64,000 nucleotides of DNA, taken from contig JACONQ010000018.1 of the NCBI GenBank assembly GCA_014281115.1, forward strand, positions 558,001 to 622,000, written 5' to 3'. Below the pieces are notes generated by a model. That model ran no database searches, had not been told where the DNA came from, and saw only the letters and a program-made list of their open reading frames with translations. The translations under genes and the position numbers were made by a program. Position 1 is the stretch's first letter; every line of letters starts with the position of its first letter. The DNA is from Laburnicola sp. R22_1. Taxonomy: Eukaryota > Ascomycota > Dothideomycetes > Pleosporales > Didymosphaeriaceae. Of the stretch, positions 1 to 11,199 are shown piece after piece.

Positions 1-1
1 G

Positions 2-3000
2 CGTGCGAACCCTGCATTGACTGCATCTCGACTGCCCACCCCAAAACCTAGAAACGTCCACAGCTCAGCTGGTGCAGAAGAGGAAGAGGAGGTACCCCCT
101 GTTCCCGCCATCCCCAAAGCCTACGAGTCTCCGAAAGACCTAGAGCGGAATAATTTTTCCTGCTCAACCTCCGCGCTAAAACCGAACGCCCTAAGACCGT
201 CTTCCGAACGCACTGCGTCCGACGAAATGGCCCCTGTTTCTTCTCGAATTATTCAACCCACAAGAACTGATTCTCCAAAGACAGATGTCTCGACGAAGAG
301 CAAGGGGACGACGATTAGACACAGAAGAGGGCTAACTGTTGGCGCCGGCTCTGATGCTGATAAGAGTCCGGCTGTTCCGAGCCATACGAAGAATTTGCAT
401 CCTATACGATTACCTCCTCTGAACCTGCTGCCGCTGGGCACACCTTTCAACAACAGGATATCATCATTCCCTGCACCTTCGGCTGAAATAGATGATCGTA
501 ATACTACCACACCACCTCCCAAGCGAGCTGCAAACAAAACACCCAGTACACCCATGACCGCATCCAAAGCGAGCTTCTTTTCAAAGAGTAATCAGGTGGA
601 CCAGTATGATGTCAGCAAGCATCTCCGGAGTAGCAGTTCCGCTTTCAACCTGAGACCAGTGGACTCTTCGTTGCACGGTGCATCGGCTATGCCGATTCCA
701 ACTTTGAATCCCAACCGACAGATGGCCACGCCTTTCTCTTCCAACTCGTTACCGAAAAACAGTGACGAGTATGCGCATATTTATTCTAGGCCTTCCGGCG
801 AGTACAAGCTTAGCGACACCGACATGGAAATGCAGAGCATGACGGTGAAGGGTCCGCGTGCACTACAAAAGGACACATCCGATTCTGCGCAAACATCGAC
901 CTCAACAGAACCCGAAACTCCATCTTCTGGTTCATCTTTGAGGCGGAAGCTCAGCCTGAGTGGATGGCGTCGTGCATCTTCGAAAGCTACGACTCACAGT
1001 TCTCGAAACACCCAGGCACGAAACGCTCCACAGAAAAGCGAAGAACCGGCGCCCCATCCCCCCAAACACGGCGATATGCCTCCTCCAAAGTTACCTGCGT
1101 CAGCGACCTGGAGCGGATCAATTGGTGCGAGCCCTACATCTGCAACCCGGTCCCGACCCTCGCTTGACTTTGGTCGTCGAAAGACGTCCAATGCGACAGC
1201 TGCTAGCGACACGGAAGTCGACAAGGCACAGGGCCCCAAGTCAAACGGCAACAGGGGCGTCCGCGCTCCTTCTGGTTATACCGAGCAGTCAAATGGCCAG
1301 TCCGCGCCAAAGTCGAGCTCTTCGATTCTGACACCCATGCAGAGAATGCTGGGTTCGAAGAGTTCCACCAATATGCTCAAAGCACGGCATCTTGACTCTA
1401 ACCTTGACCGAGACGACCTGATTGCAGATGAAGAAATGAAGAAGCTAGCATCCAAACGGAAGGACTTTGAGCACGCAGCACGCGACGTAGATGACCTCCG
1501 GAAGAGAGCCCGCCCGCAGGAACGCGTCACCGCCGCACAAGCCCTCCAGATGGTGAGCCTGAATATTTTCGAAAGAGGTGAAATCATCGATTATAAGGAG
1601 ATATACTTCTGTGGCACCAAGAGCGCGAAGAAGCACATTGGCGACTTGAATGCTACCACCGCGAACTTTGGCTACGACGATGATCGGGGGGATTACAACA
1701 TTGTCCTCGGCGATCACCTGGCTTATCGTTACGAAGTTGTAGATCTCCTTGGCAAGGGCAGTTTTGGACAGGTGGTGCGTTGCGTCGACCATAAGACTGG
1801 TGCGCTGGTTGCAATCAAGATCATTCGCAACAAGAAGCGGTTCCACCAACAGGCATTGGTGGAGGTCAACATTCTACAGAAACTGCGTGAATGGGTAAGT
1901 CTTGTATCCCGTAGGTCGGCGAGGAATCGCATTGCTAACAGTCGCATAGGATCCGGACAATAAACACAGTATGATTAACTTTACTCAAAGTTTTTATTTC
2001 CGAGGCCATCTCTGCATTTCGACGGAGCTCCTCGGAATGAATCTCTACGAGTTCATCAAGGCCCACGAGTTTAAGGGCTTTTCACTTCGTCTAATTCGAC
2101 GCTTCTGCAAGCAAATGCTTGGTTCGCTAGTACTACTGAAGAGTCACCGCGTGATCCACTGCGATCTGAAACCGGAGAACATACTGCTGGCACATCCGCT
2201 TCATTCAGAAATCAAGGTCATCGACTTCGGTTCTAGCTGCTTCGAAAACGAGAAAGTGTACACGTACATCCAATCGCGTTTCTACCGGTCTCCCGAGGTC
2301 ATTCTAGGTATGAGCTACGGGCTGCCGATAGACATGTGGAGTTTGGGCTGCATCCTTGCAGAACTCCTTACGGGCTATCCCATCTTTCCGGGCGAGAATG
2401 AGCAAGAGCAACTAGCATGTATCATGGAGATCTTTGGGCCCCCGGAAAAGCATCTCATCGAGAAAAGCAGTAGAAAGAAGCTTTTCTTCGATTCCATGGG
2501 AAAGCCGCGCGTTACCGTTTCAACCAAAGGGCGCCGTCGCAGACCAAGCTCGAAGACTTTGCAGCAGGCGCTCAAGTGCGACGATGATGCTTTCTTGGAC
2601 TTTATTGCACGGTGCCTTCGATGGGATCCGGACAGGCGTATGAAGCCTGACGAGGCAATGCTACATGAGTTCATCACCGGGGTCAAACGAGTGGCGCGGC
2701 CTCGACCGCCGATGAACAGCACCTCCAACGCATCATCGCCTGCCAAGCGCGTGGCTCCTTCCCAGACGCCATCGCAGCGTGTGCGACCCCTTCCGGAACC
2801 GCCCGCGACGAGCTTCAAGAACGGTACGGCGGTGACGTCGAATCGTGAAGTATCAGGCAACTCACCGGTCAAGAGCGGGCCACGGCGGCATTCGACTGTC
2901 CAAGGGGGACCGGCTGGAGCAGGTGTCAAGAGAACGGTCAATGGCGCGCCTTTGAATGCCACGAGCAGTCTCCCTCGGGTTGCCCAACGAAGCGTATCTG

Positions 3001-3056
3001 GGAAAGCTGATTTAGCGTCGGCAGCAGCTGTCGCGAGTTTGAAATCATCTCGCTAA
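2..3056 (+). CDS. pom1: DYRK-family protein kinase (Pom1-like), 5' truncated by window start
   Basis: Dual-specificity Tyr-regulated kinase; the family acts in cell polarity and cell-size control. The frame is open from base 2, so the true start lies upstream. Exon 1 ends at 1894, a 55-nt intron (1895-1949, GTAAGT...TAG) is in phase 0, and exon 2 runs 1950-3056. The first ~570 visible residues are Ser/Thr/Pro-rich and disordered. The kinase domain then shows the glycine loop LLGKGSFGQVV, the lysine in VAIKII, the catalytic loop HCDLKPEN, the DFG motif in VIDFGSSCF, and the DYRK activation-loop YxY in VYTYIQSRFYRSPE. HCDLKPEN with YTYIQSRFYR is diagnostic of DYRK. The GFSLRLIRRF segment resembles DYRK2/Pom1 rather than Yak1. 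A ~130-residue basic, low-complexity tail follows. Kinase family is certain; orthology to Pom1 is inferred. Confidence 0.93.
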
Positions 3057-4397
3057 CCAACAGGAACCATGACGAAAACGACTGCATTTATTTAGGGTGG
3101 GGATATGGTGGCGAGCGGATTTCGTAATCAATAGTATTCTTGAGGGTTTTGGTTTGTTTGCATGCATCATCTTCGTTTACGCACGACGCTTATACCCCGA
3201 AAACGTACTTTCTCGGCCTAGCGCTATCTATTATGGCTGCATGGGCATTGCCTAGGTGGGAGGAAGGATGGTCGAGTGAGAGGAGAGGCGGACGGGGTGC
3301 TCTTACCATTGTGTTGGGTTGGGTGCGGCGGTTAGACACCAATCTTTTTGTATTATAATGCGGGATGGGAATTCCTCTTCTCTTGTCTTTTACAGGGCTG
3401 CATGTTTGATACCGCCGCACGGCGGGGCAATGGAAGTTTGGCGGGTCGAGGGGTTGTCCTTGAGCGTAGAATGGCTCACTGGGACGAGGTGGAGCAGCAA
3501 ATGTAGTAGTGGATAGGGTCCTTTACTCGATACCTCTTCCTGGTTATCCTTGGCATGGCCTGTGATTATGATAATTTTCGGGTTGTAAGTGGCTTGCCAC
3601 ACAGCGAGCGATGTCGGGCTTGTCTTGTGACGGATTCCACGTCTGGACCGAGGCGAGAAGTTTTGCACTCGGGAACTGACCCCACCATGGCACCACCATC
3701 TTTCCTTTTGGGCGGGGAGGCGAGGCTCCTAATACGTGGTATACGTGGTACTAACAGCCCAGAAAATGGTGTTTCCGAGTAACGTCCGGCCGCCGGCGGG
3801 CGCGGAGGTTGTGTATCTGATGGCTACACACTACACATGTGTGAAACGCGGTACGTACTGAACCGCTCTCGCCCACAGAGACGGCCGCGGACAGGACGCC
3901 GACGTACTGTGCATAACCATCATTCACGCCGAGATGTCCGTTTGCTTTTGATACACTAAGCTTTCTCCTAGCTCCTGCCTGCTCTGCTTCAGGTGATTCG
4001 GGCCTGCTGCTCAGACGCCATCGAAAAGTGCCTCTCGTCCTCGTACACCCGCCGCCCCGCTACACCCACCTTTCCCCTTCGTCCGCCGACACTGTTGAAC
4101 AACGGCCCCTCTCAAACCTGATCTCCTCCTCTCGCTTCCGGCTACCGTTGATTCCACTGCCAGAAGGCCGCACGAGGCCGGTGGCGCGACTTCTCGGCTT
4201 TGTTCGAAGAAGGCACCTCTAGGATTCCAGCCTTGGACAGATCGCTATCGCGCGACACCAGAATAAGCTCCTTGCTCGAGTAGATACCTGGTGAGTAGAA
4301 CGGCAACGTCGGGCACAACCGCAGTGCTTGCGCTTGCCCGCCGTGGTTCTTATACTCCTCGAGCAGCACACCCGCCCTCGCGGCCCACCAATCCATC
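3057..4397. other. Intergenic region, kinase 3' end to dioxygenase promoter
   Basis: About 1.3 kb without a convincing gene. The short open frames here have no recognisable domain and overlap on both strands. The part from about 3,780 is GC-rich, and a CT-rich tract (about 4,025-4,130) precedes the dioxygenase start, as is common in fungal promoters and leaders. No tRNA or repeat was seen. Confidence 0.6.
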
Positions 4398-5958
4398 ATG
4401 ATCGAATCACTCCCACGTTTGGCCGACTACGGCATCTCGCCCCAGAATGGCTTTTTGCCAGCAGAGATCCCTTTGGAGCTTCTCCCCGATGCGTACTACC
4501 AGCCATGGGAGGCCGTCGCCCGCAACTTCCAGAGCCTGATCCTCGCGAAACGCCTTCGCCAGATAATCCATGCGCTGCCTGTTCTGTCGACCGACCTGCT
4601 TCTCACCGAGGCCGAATGGCGCAGGGCGTACTCACTTCTTGCTTTCATCGCACACGCCTATGTTTGGGGAGGTGACCGGCCTGCCGACGTAAGCCACACC
4701 TACCCGCCGTCGGTATGCGAAACTAATGCATTGCAGATCGTCCCGCCATCCGTGTCGATTCCGTTCCTGCGCACCTGCAGGCACCTCGAACTACCGCCTG
4801 TAGCCACCTATGCCGGCGTTTGCCTCTGGAATTGGCGGCCACTGTTCGATGGAGAAGCGGTCAATTCACTCGAGAACCTTGCGACGCACATGACCTTCAC
4901 CGGCTCGCTCGACGAGTCATGGTTCTACCTTGTGTCTGTCGCCATCGAAGCACGCGCTGGCCCCCTTGTGCCCATGATGGTCGAGGCTATCGGCGCAGCC
5001 AGGCGAGGTGACAGCAACAAGGTCGTAGAGTGCCTGCGGGCTTTTGCAGAGAGGATCGACGAGATAGGAGGACTTCTCGAGAGGATGTACGAGTCCTGTG
5101 ATCCTCATGTCTTCTACCACCGCATCCGCCCGTTCCTTGCAGGCGGCAAGAATATGGCCGAAGCTGGACTTCCCAACGGAGTCATGTTCGACGACGGCAC
5201 AGGAGAGCAGCCCTATGTGCAGTTCAGCGGCGGTAGCAATGCTCAGAGCTCAGTAATCCAGTTTTTCGACATCATCCTTGGTGTCGAGCATCGCCAAACC
5301 GGCGAGAAGCGCTCTGACAGCTCGGCTCCCGAAAGCGGCGCTCCCGCCCACGGCTTTCTCGTCGAGATGCGAAAGTATATGCCCGGACCTCATCGTCGCT
5401 TCCTCGAGCATGTAGAACGAGTGGTCAACATACGCGACTTTGTTGCAAGCCGTCGCCACGACCGTGCACTGGTAACTGCATACGACGCATGTCTGGCGAT
5501 GCTACGAGCACTGCGTGACAAGCACATCCAGATTGTATCTCGCTACATTATCATCAAGTCGCGTGAATCGCGCTCACACTCTCGGTCGCTTTCTCCCAAG
5601 CAAGCATCAACCCAACGAGTCAATCTCGCAAACACGCTGCAGCGAGACAACAGCAAGAAGCTTCGTGGAACCGGTGGTACCGCACTGATTCCATTCTTGA
5701 AGCAAGCTAGGGACGAGACTGGAGAGCCAGCAATCGATGCGTGGGCTCGACGACTGCTCAACAACGGCCCAGCCGGCATCGGAATTAACGATGGCGTTGC
5801 AATGCTGGGCAAAATGTCCGAGCACTTCAACGGAGAGGTCGAGATTGTGGGCCTGGCAGGGACCTGGAGTGTGGACGATAGTGAGGGTGGTGTAAGTCTA
5901 ATCCAACAGGCGAATGCTAGGCCGAGATACTGACAAGATGCAGATATGCCATTGGTAA
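4398..5958 (+). CDS. BNA2: Indoleamine 2,3-dioxygenase (tryptophan to N-formylkynurenine)
   Basis: Haem enzyme that opens the indole ring of tryptophan, the first step of the kynurenine route to NAD. Start ATG at 4398. Intron 1 is 4689-4736 (48 nt, phase 0, no stop, so the frame reads through it); removing it joins PAD to IVPPSVSIPF as in the family. Family blocks include FYHRIRPFLAGG, the GGSNAQSSVIQFFDIILG block, and PGPHRRFLEHV with the proximal haem-ligand His. The frame would end at 5933 in a poor tail, but a GTAAGT at 5892 and a CAG ending at 5943 give a 52-nt intron and a 15-nt last exon coding ICHW; I prefer this ending. Length near 500 aa suits fungal IDOs. Function certain, last exon inferred. 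Confidence 0.95.
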
Positions 5959-6420
5959 TTTCAAACCTCGATAGCTTCGGTGGCTTTGACCAGAAAAGTT
6001 CTGCGAACATCGATACCATACCGGGGAGCCTCTTCGACCGTTGTACGACAGCTCACACAGTACTAGGGCAAAAGTCTGAGTACTATATGTTACCACAGGA
6101 TGGGCAATGCTGAGGCCGGCTGCACTTACACTTTTGTCCAGCAGCTGTAAACCTCTTCCCTTTGGTCCTTTTATTTTCTGAACTACATACCCCACAATGT
6201 TGATAGTGAAAAGCTTGTGTGACAGCCACGAGGGCTGACTTCTTAGACATATTGCATCATCGCAGATAGCTTAGCAATAAAAGCTGTCTGTTTCAAGATC
6301 CTGACGGTAGCCTCCTGAGGTTCTACGCATGACCCAGACCCATCGTGTCTATCGCCGCATGCGCCATTCACCCCGCCAATTCACCGCGCCCATGGAAGGC
6401 GTGGTGGGGTGCAAACGTCC
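5959..6420. other. Intergenic region upstream of CsbD-like gene
   Basis: About 460 bp holding the dioxygenase 3' region and the distal promoter of the next gene. No gene, tRNA or repeat was recognised. Confidence 0.5.
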
Positions 6421-6486
6421 TGACGTCACTGTTGCGCCGTTGCCCTAGGCTCCCCCGCTGCTGACGACAAACAAAGAGCATATAAA
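6421..6486 (+). promoter_or_regulatory. CRE palindrome and TATA box of the CsbD-like gene
   Basis: A perfect CRE palindrome TGACGTCA lies at 6421-6428 and a TATAAA box at 6481-6486, about 110 bp before the ATG at 6599. The CRE is the classical site of Atf1/CREB-type bZIP factors, which run fungal stress responses. The sites are seen; their use is inferred. Confidence 0.6.
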
Positions 6487-6598
6487 TTCGCGCATCGCGC
6501 CCTACACATAAACATTCTCCCCAACGAAGCCTTCGACCGTTTAACCTTGGAACAACACCTCAACCTCTCCTCTACCATCGCAAATTACACACACGATC

Positions 6599-7347
6599 AT
6601 GTCTGGAAACAACAACAACAAGGACAATACGTCGACCCTGCAGTCCGTGATGGACCAGGCGGGTGCTGCCATATGCTCAGGCCTCAGTGCCTTGACGGGC
6701 AATCCTGCTGACAAGGTACGTCATCGCTAGTTTGTTTCTTCTTCTACCACCGACATCTTCATGCCCCTTCAACCATGAGCGAGAGTAGCATGAGCCGCAA
6801 GCTCTTGGGGCTTGCGGCGTGTTTGCTGGACTGGTCGTACATGCTCGTCGGCCCAATTGTTGCCCTCTTTGTACAGCAATTACTTGTGTTGGTGAAACGT
6901 CGAGCTAACAAGAAGCAGCGCGAAGCAGACGACAAGAAGGCCAAGGCCGATGCTGAGCACGACCTCTCCCACTCGGCTGCCAAAGCTGGCCCCGTCACCG
7001 TCCACCCGTCAGGCGGCGTCGCGAAGGACGACCCGAACCGCTCGGATGGCTCGTGGAACCAGACCGTGGGCTCTACAAAGGAAGCTGTCGGCAACCTGCT
7101 GGGCGCCGAGGGCCTCAAGCAGGAGGGTATCCGCCAGAACGAGGAGGGCAAGGGCCAGGAGGCAGAGGGCCAGGTCAAGGACTTGGGCAGGGGCTTGTCT
7201 GATCGCGTTGGAGGTGCCGTTGGCGGGGCCGTTGCTGGCTTGGCTGGCAACACGGCGCAGCAGGACGAGGCGCAGAGGCAGCATGACGATGGAAAAGCGC
7301 GCCAGCGCGGTGTTGAGAAAGACTTGACGAAGCAGACGCCGCAGTAA
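6599..7347 (+). CDS. CsbD-like stress-response protein
   Basis: Small hydrophilic protein of the CsbD-like family, whose members are often stress induced and of unknown mechanism. Exon 1 (6599-6715) codes 39 residues; the intron 6716-6918 (GTACGT, branch-like CTAAC at 6905, ending CAG) is unusually long for this window (203 nt); exon 2 runs 6919-7347. About 181 residues. The core carries GSWNQTVGSTKEAVGNLLG, then NEEGKGQEAEGQVKDLG and a Gly/Ala-rich GGAVGGAVAGLAG stretch, and a charged Gln-rich tail ending VEKDLTKQ. A second ATG at 6775 inside the intron is in frame with exon 2 and would give a hydrophobic N-terminus instead; I prefer the spliced form because it fits the soluble family. Confidence 0.82.
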
Positions 7348-8125
7348 GTGCGAGGTGGTGATGGGCTGGAGGTGGATTACGAGTACGAGTATGCACGGCA
7401 CCAAAGCATGATAGATTGCTTGTCCTATGATGTACAATAATGGGTTGGACGGTTGGGTCACGGATGATATCCTTTTCCTAGCTTTTACATGGGACATGGG
7501 CGGAATGTATGTCATTGAACACTGAGCGCGTGGCTATGCATAACACGTGAAGGTAGAGATGTGCTGAAGATAGGTCCTAATTCTATACAAATTCCATTCA
7601 AATGCACAAGTCGGTCGGTTCCACCATGACCAAAAATCTATACCCACCTGATTCCACAATCCGTCTCATCGTTAGGCTTTTCTCCCAAGCAAAAACCTGG
7701 GCGCTGAAAATACCAATACCTAGGTAGCGTCTTCCTGGCTATCTAGCTAGTCAGGTACCTCGGAAGCTGCGGCGCCATGGTACACACCGAGGCTCGGTCA
7801 AAAAGGTCGAGGCTCTCTAAAATTATCTTTGTGGCTGGTATCTGGAGTTGGCATGGGAAGGGAGCCCGGTCTGGCAAGCAATCCACTGCCACAGGAACGT
7901 TTGGGAGGATGGGCGAACGCATGGGCGGGATGACGTGGCGTTGAGTGGCTGGCAGGTGTAGCAGGTGTAGTGCTGCCCTGTCACGCGTGCGCTTCCTGGC
8001 TAGGTACCGGGTTCGGCGACTTGGGGACGCGTAGATTAAACTTTCATTAAAGCCAAGGTCTCGAAAAAGTGTGGCGTCCCAGGATCGGCTGTGGCGGCAC
8101 CGCAGCCTCAAATTCGGTGAAAGGC
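7348..8125. other. Intergenic region between CsbD-like gene and PMP3
   Basis: About 780 bp. Open frames on both strands look like chance frames. No gene or repeat was recognised. Confidence 0.5.
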
Positions 8126-8191
8126 AGGGGCGGCGACGTCATCACCCCATCGATCACGCCGCCTTGACAAACAGCCCTCCTGCCATAAATA
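8126..8191 (+). promoter_or_regulatory. PMP3 promoter: STRE-like AGGGG, CRE-type GACGTCA and TATA-like box
   Basis: AGGGG near 8126 matches the stress response element core, GACGTCA lies at 8135-8141, and CATAAATA at 8184-8191 is a TATA-like box about 130 bp before the ATG. The CRE-type site echoes the one upstream of the CsbD-like gene. Function is inferred. Confidence 0.5.
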
Positions 8192-8319
8192 CCCTTGCGC
8201 TTCTGATACTGCTGTGCTCAACACTATCCCTCTCACACCCTCTGCCACCTACACCGCTGTCTACCTACTGTACACCTAGACTCAGCCCGAGAACCAACGT
8301 TCCATCACCTACCTACACA

Positions 8320-8598
8320 ATGCCTTTCACCGCAAGGTGTGTATCTCCCTTGATGGTGCTGCGACCGAACGTGTGCTGACTGCTGGCCAGCGACATCATC
8401 AAGATCATCTTCGCCATCTTCCTGCCGCCTCTGGGTGTGTTCCTCGAGCGTGGCTGCAATGCCGACTTCTTTATCAACATCCTGTTGACCATCCTGGGTT
8501 ACATTCCGGTATGTTCCGACGCTGTCTCCCCCGCAACGACCTGTTGCTGACTTTTGTAGGGTATCATCCACGCCCTGTACATCATCCTGAAGTTTTAA
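8320..8598 (+). CDS. PMP3: PMP3/RCI2-family plasma membrane proteolipid
   Basis: Tiny two-helix membrane protein that affects plasma-membrane potential and salt tolerance. Three exons: 8320-8336, 8391-8508 and 8560-8598, with introns of 54 and 51 nt (GT...CAG and GTATGT...TAG). The product has 57 residues and shows the family signature FLPPLGVFLERGC followed by INILLTILGYIPGIIHALY. Two hydrophobic segments cover nearly the whole chain. The gene is too interrupted to appear as a single open frame. Family assignment is certain. Confidence 0.96.
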
Positions 8599-9164
8599 TC
8601 GGCACGGCACGACACGAGCGAGCAGTCTCTTTGATGACATGAGCGGCATGTCGTCTACGATACCCTTTCCCTTTTCCCAGTGCTCGATCGCTTGCGACTC
8701 GCGCTGTCCAACTCACAGGTTGCGCGCCCGCCCGACGCCCGCTTCGCTGAACAGTTCCTGCGGGCTGCGAGCGATCTGAGTACTCGGCTCTCGCCGTTAT
8801 CACGTGGTACGGGAGGTCCGGAGGCCCCGCCCGAGGTCTACCACATGAAGGCGTCTTGTACTCTACGGCAATTTGTTTGGACGTGTTTATGACGGGCAGC
8901 ATAGCGTAATGTCACATTAATGCTTTCCACGCACTACCTACTTCGTATCGTGCAACGTGACGTGTGTTCTGCAGGTGAAATGCTAAATGCTATTGATCCT
9001 GCCGCACATCCCCCGGCGTCGACGGCTTGGCACCTGGAAAATCTGACACCCGACTGCGAGAGTGACGGCCATCTCCACCAGGCCAGCCAGCCGCGTACAC
9101 ACATGTCTTCCCGCACGCACACTCCCCGCCAACGCAAACAGCCGCACCGCCGGGCGAAAGGGAG
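8599..9164. other. Intergenic region between PMP3 and CNOT11-like gene
   Basis: About 570 bp. The first part is the PMP3 3' region; the last 150 bp is C- and A-rich and is probably promoter or leader. No other gene seen. Confidence 0.5.
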
Positions 9165-10369
9165 ATGGACGCTGCCGCAGCCTTGACCGCCGCCGAAATC
9201 GCCGCGCTGAGCGACGCCGACCGCTCGTGCGAAGACGCCAACCGCAACCTGGGCCATGCTGGCGCGCACAGAGACGCGGGCGCCGCCGTCTTCGAGGAGT
9301 CGCTGCGCTTGAAGACCACGCTGGACCAGTTTGAAGCCCAAGGTAGGTGCTGAAGGCGCCGACGCTGAGGACCAGCAACCTGACGGGCCCGCGCACAGCA
9401 ACGTCCAAGCCCTCGTGGGAGGCCCTCTCCGTGCTCGTCAACTGCGAATACCGGCTCTACGTGCTCAACCAGACCACGCCGCTGCGCAACAACCCGTTCC
9501 TATCGCACTGGGTCGAGGCCATCCAGCGCCTGGGCTCGTCCTCGGCACAGGGCGGTGCAAAAGAAGAGGATGGCTCCATGACGAGCGACGAGGTCAACAC
9601 GGTGCGCGTGGAGCTCGTCAAGGCGCTGCTGCAGTCGCGCAACCCCTCGCAGTTTGCGCGCACCTGCCCGCGCCAGCTGCACCACAACTACGTCTCGATG
9701 CGTCAAGTGTCCCCCTTCAACATCCGAACCTACATACGCATGCTCGAGGAAGAAGGCATCTACGAGAGCACGCCCGAGCCCGCCGACTCGCAGAACGGGG
9801 GATCTCCCAAGAGCAACACCAGCTCGTCGCCCGCAACGGACGCGACGCGCTCCCAGCTGAACGAGTTCCAGCAGTGGAAGCTGGGCATGCTCTCGAGGTT
9901 AGCCACCGAGCCCGAAGCTGCAATCCCGGAGCTCACCCATCTCCCTATAGAGCTATCTTCCCTCGATTTCCTAACCACGCTGCTGCAAGAGCAGACGCTG
10001 CCGGCGCTGGCGATCGAGCCGGCGCCCGTCATCGCAGACTACATCCAGCACGCGCTGCGCTTGATGGAGCAGATGGGCGAGCCGCCGAGCTCGCATGGCG
10101 CATCAGCGGTGAGTGGCGGCGCGGAGACGGCGGAAAGGGAAGCGGAAGCGCCGGTGCATCATGGGCGGGAGGCGCAGACGCGGGCCGTCAAGTTGTTGCT
10201 GCTCTTCATGCGAAACCTCATCCGCAAGGCTTTGTTGCCGCTCGAGTCGATCTACTTTGAGATTCAGGAGATTTGCGTGAGGTACGTGTGGATCAAGGAG
10301 GTGAGGCAGTTTCGGGCGTTTGTCGAGGAGGGGATTGGAGATGAGCGGGATGAGCGGGATGAGGGGTAG
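9165..10369 (+). CDS. CNOT11: CCR4-NOT complex subunit 11-like protein (CNOT11/C2orf29 family)
   Basis: Probable subunit of the CCR4-NOT deadenylase and transcription complex. Exon 1 is 9165-9342 and exon 2 is 9399-10369, with a 56-nt intron (GTAGGT...CAG) in phase 1; 382 residues. The N-terminus is an Ala-rich helix with an FEESLRLKTTLDQF segment. The centre has FARTCPRQLHHNYVSMRQ and then FNIRTYIRMLEEEGIYE. The C-terminus has VKLLLLFMRNLIRKALLPLE followed by IYFEIQEICVRYVWIKEVRQF, matching the conserved C-terminal domain (formerly DUF2363) in layout. A glycine- and glutamate-rich stretch near residue 300 is low complexity. The call rests on the C-terminal block; a profile search would confirm it. 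Confidence 0.78.
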
Positions 10370-11199
10370 CGGGGAGACGCCGTTCAACCGTTGTTCTCTT
10401 TTTTTTTTTCTTTTTTTTTTGACGAGTCGAGAGAGGTGGGGATAAGGAAGGGGGACGATGATTTCAACATGTGTCTGGGTGGACGCTGGAAGATGATCCA
10501 TAACTATTCGGGTTTGGCTGGACCGGATAGAGCTACTATTAGCAATGGGAGGAGAGATGAATGAGACGTCTCTACATGCATGAATTCTTCACTGCTAGTG
10601 CCGCTTACTTGGGCCGCTCATCATCTGTCGAATTTCTACCTATCCACCTCTACCTACACCCTATTCTCCCCTCTTCCCTGTACCTCCTTCCTTGCTTTTC
10701 TTAGCTAACTACGCACGAAGATGCTCGAAAAGAAAATTAAGGGCTCAGAGTTATCAAAATGAGAAATGGACATGGAGCATGAGAAAAGACGATAGGTAGG
10801 AGTCATGAAGGAGTCAGTCAGTCAGTCAGTCGGGGTGGTGGTGTTGGTATCACTATCCGATGCGGATAGGTTAGGTTACGTTTCGGCATGTTCGTGTTTT
10901 GCATTTTTACGGGTGAGGTTTTACACGAGTAGGAGCGTTAGGAGAGACAGGTAAGGCGCAAAGTGATCATGTGATGCTTCTCTTTTCATGTGTGTGTGTG
11001 TGCGTGTGTGGAGAAACCAGGACCACTCGTGTTCTCCCTCTTGGGGGAATATATATTCCTTTACTAACATCTTAACGTCGTCCGAGTTCTTCGTGACCTA
11101 GGTATCCTTCAGCACATCTGCGACCGTAGATCCGCCCCTCGCGTGCAAATGCATAACGACCATCTGGCTCTCATCTTCCCTCCCCCAAGCAACGGCATA
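10370..11199. other. Convergent intergenic region with simple repeats
   Basis: Lies between two converging genes. It holds an interrupted poly-T tract (10,399-10,420), five AGTC units (10,812-10,831) and a GT-rich run (about 10,989-11,010). No gene recognised. Confidence 0.6.

Noticed and set aside
253..567. Open frames on the minus strand within the kinase gene
   Set aside because: They are shadows of the coding frame and have no domain or splice support.
7743..8111. 122-codon minus-strand frame before PMP3
   Set aside because: Low-complexity translation, no motif, and it overlaps the PMP3 promoter.
8934..9441. Several long frames opposite and beside the CNOT11-like exon 1
   Set aside because: GC-rich coding DNA gives long shadow frames; none resembles a protein family.
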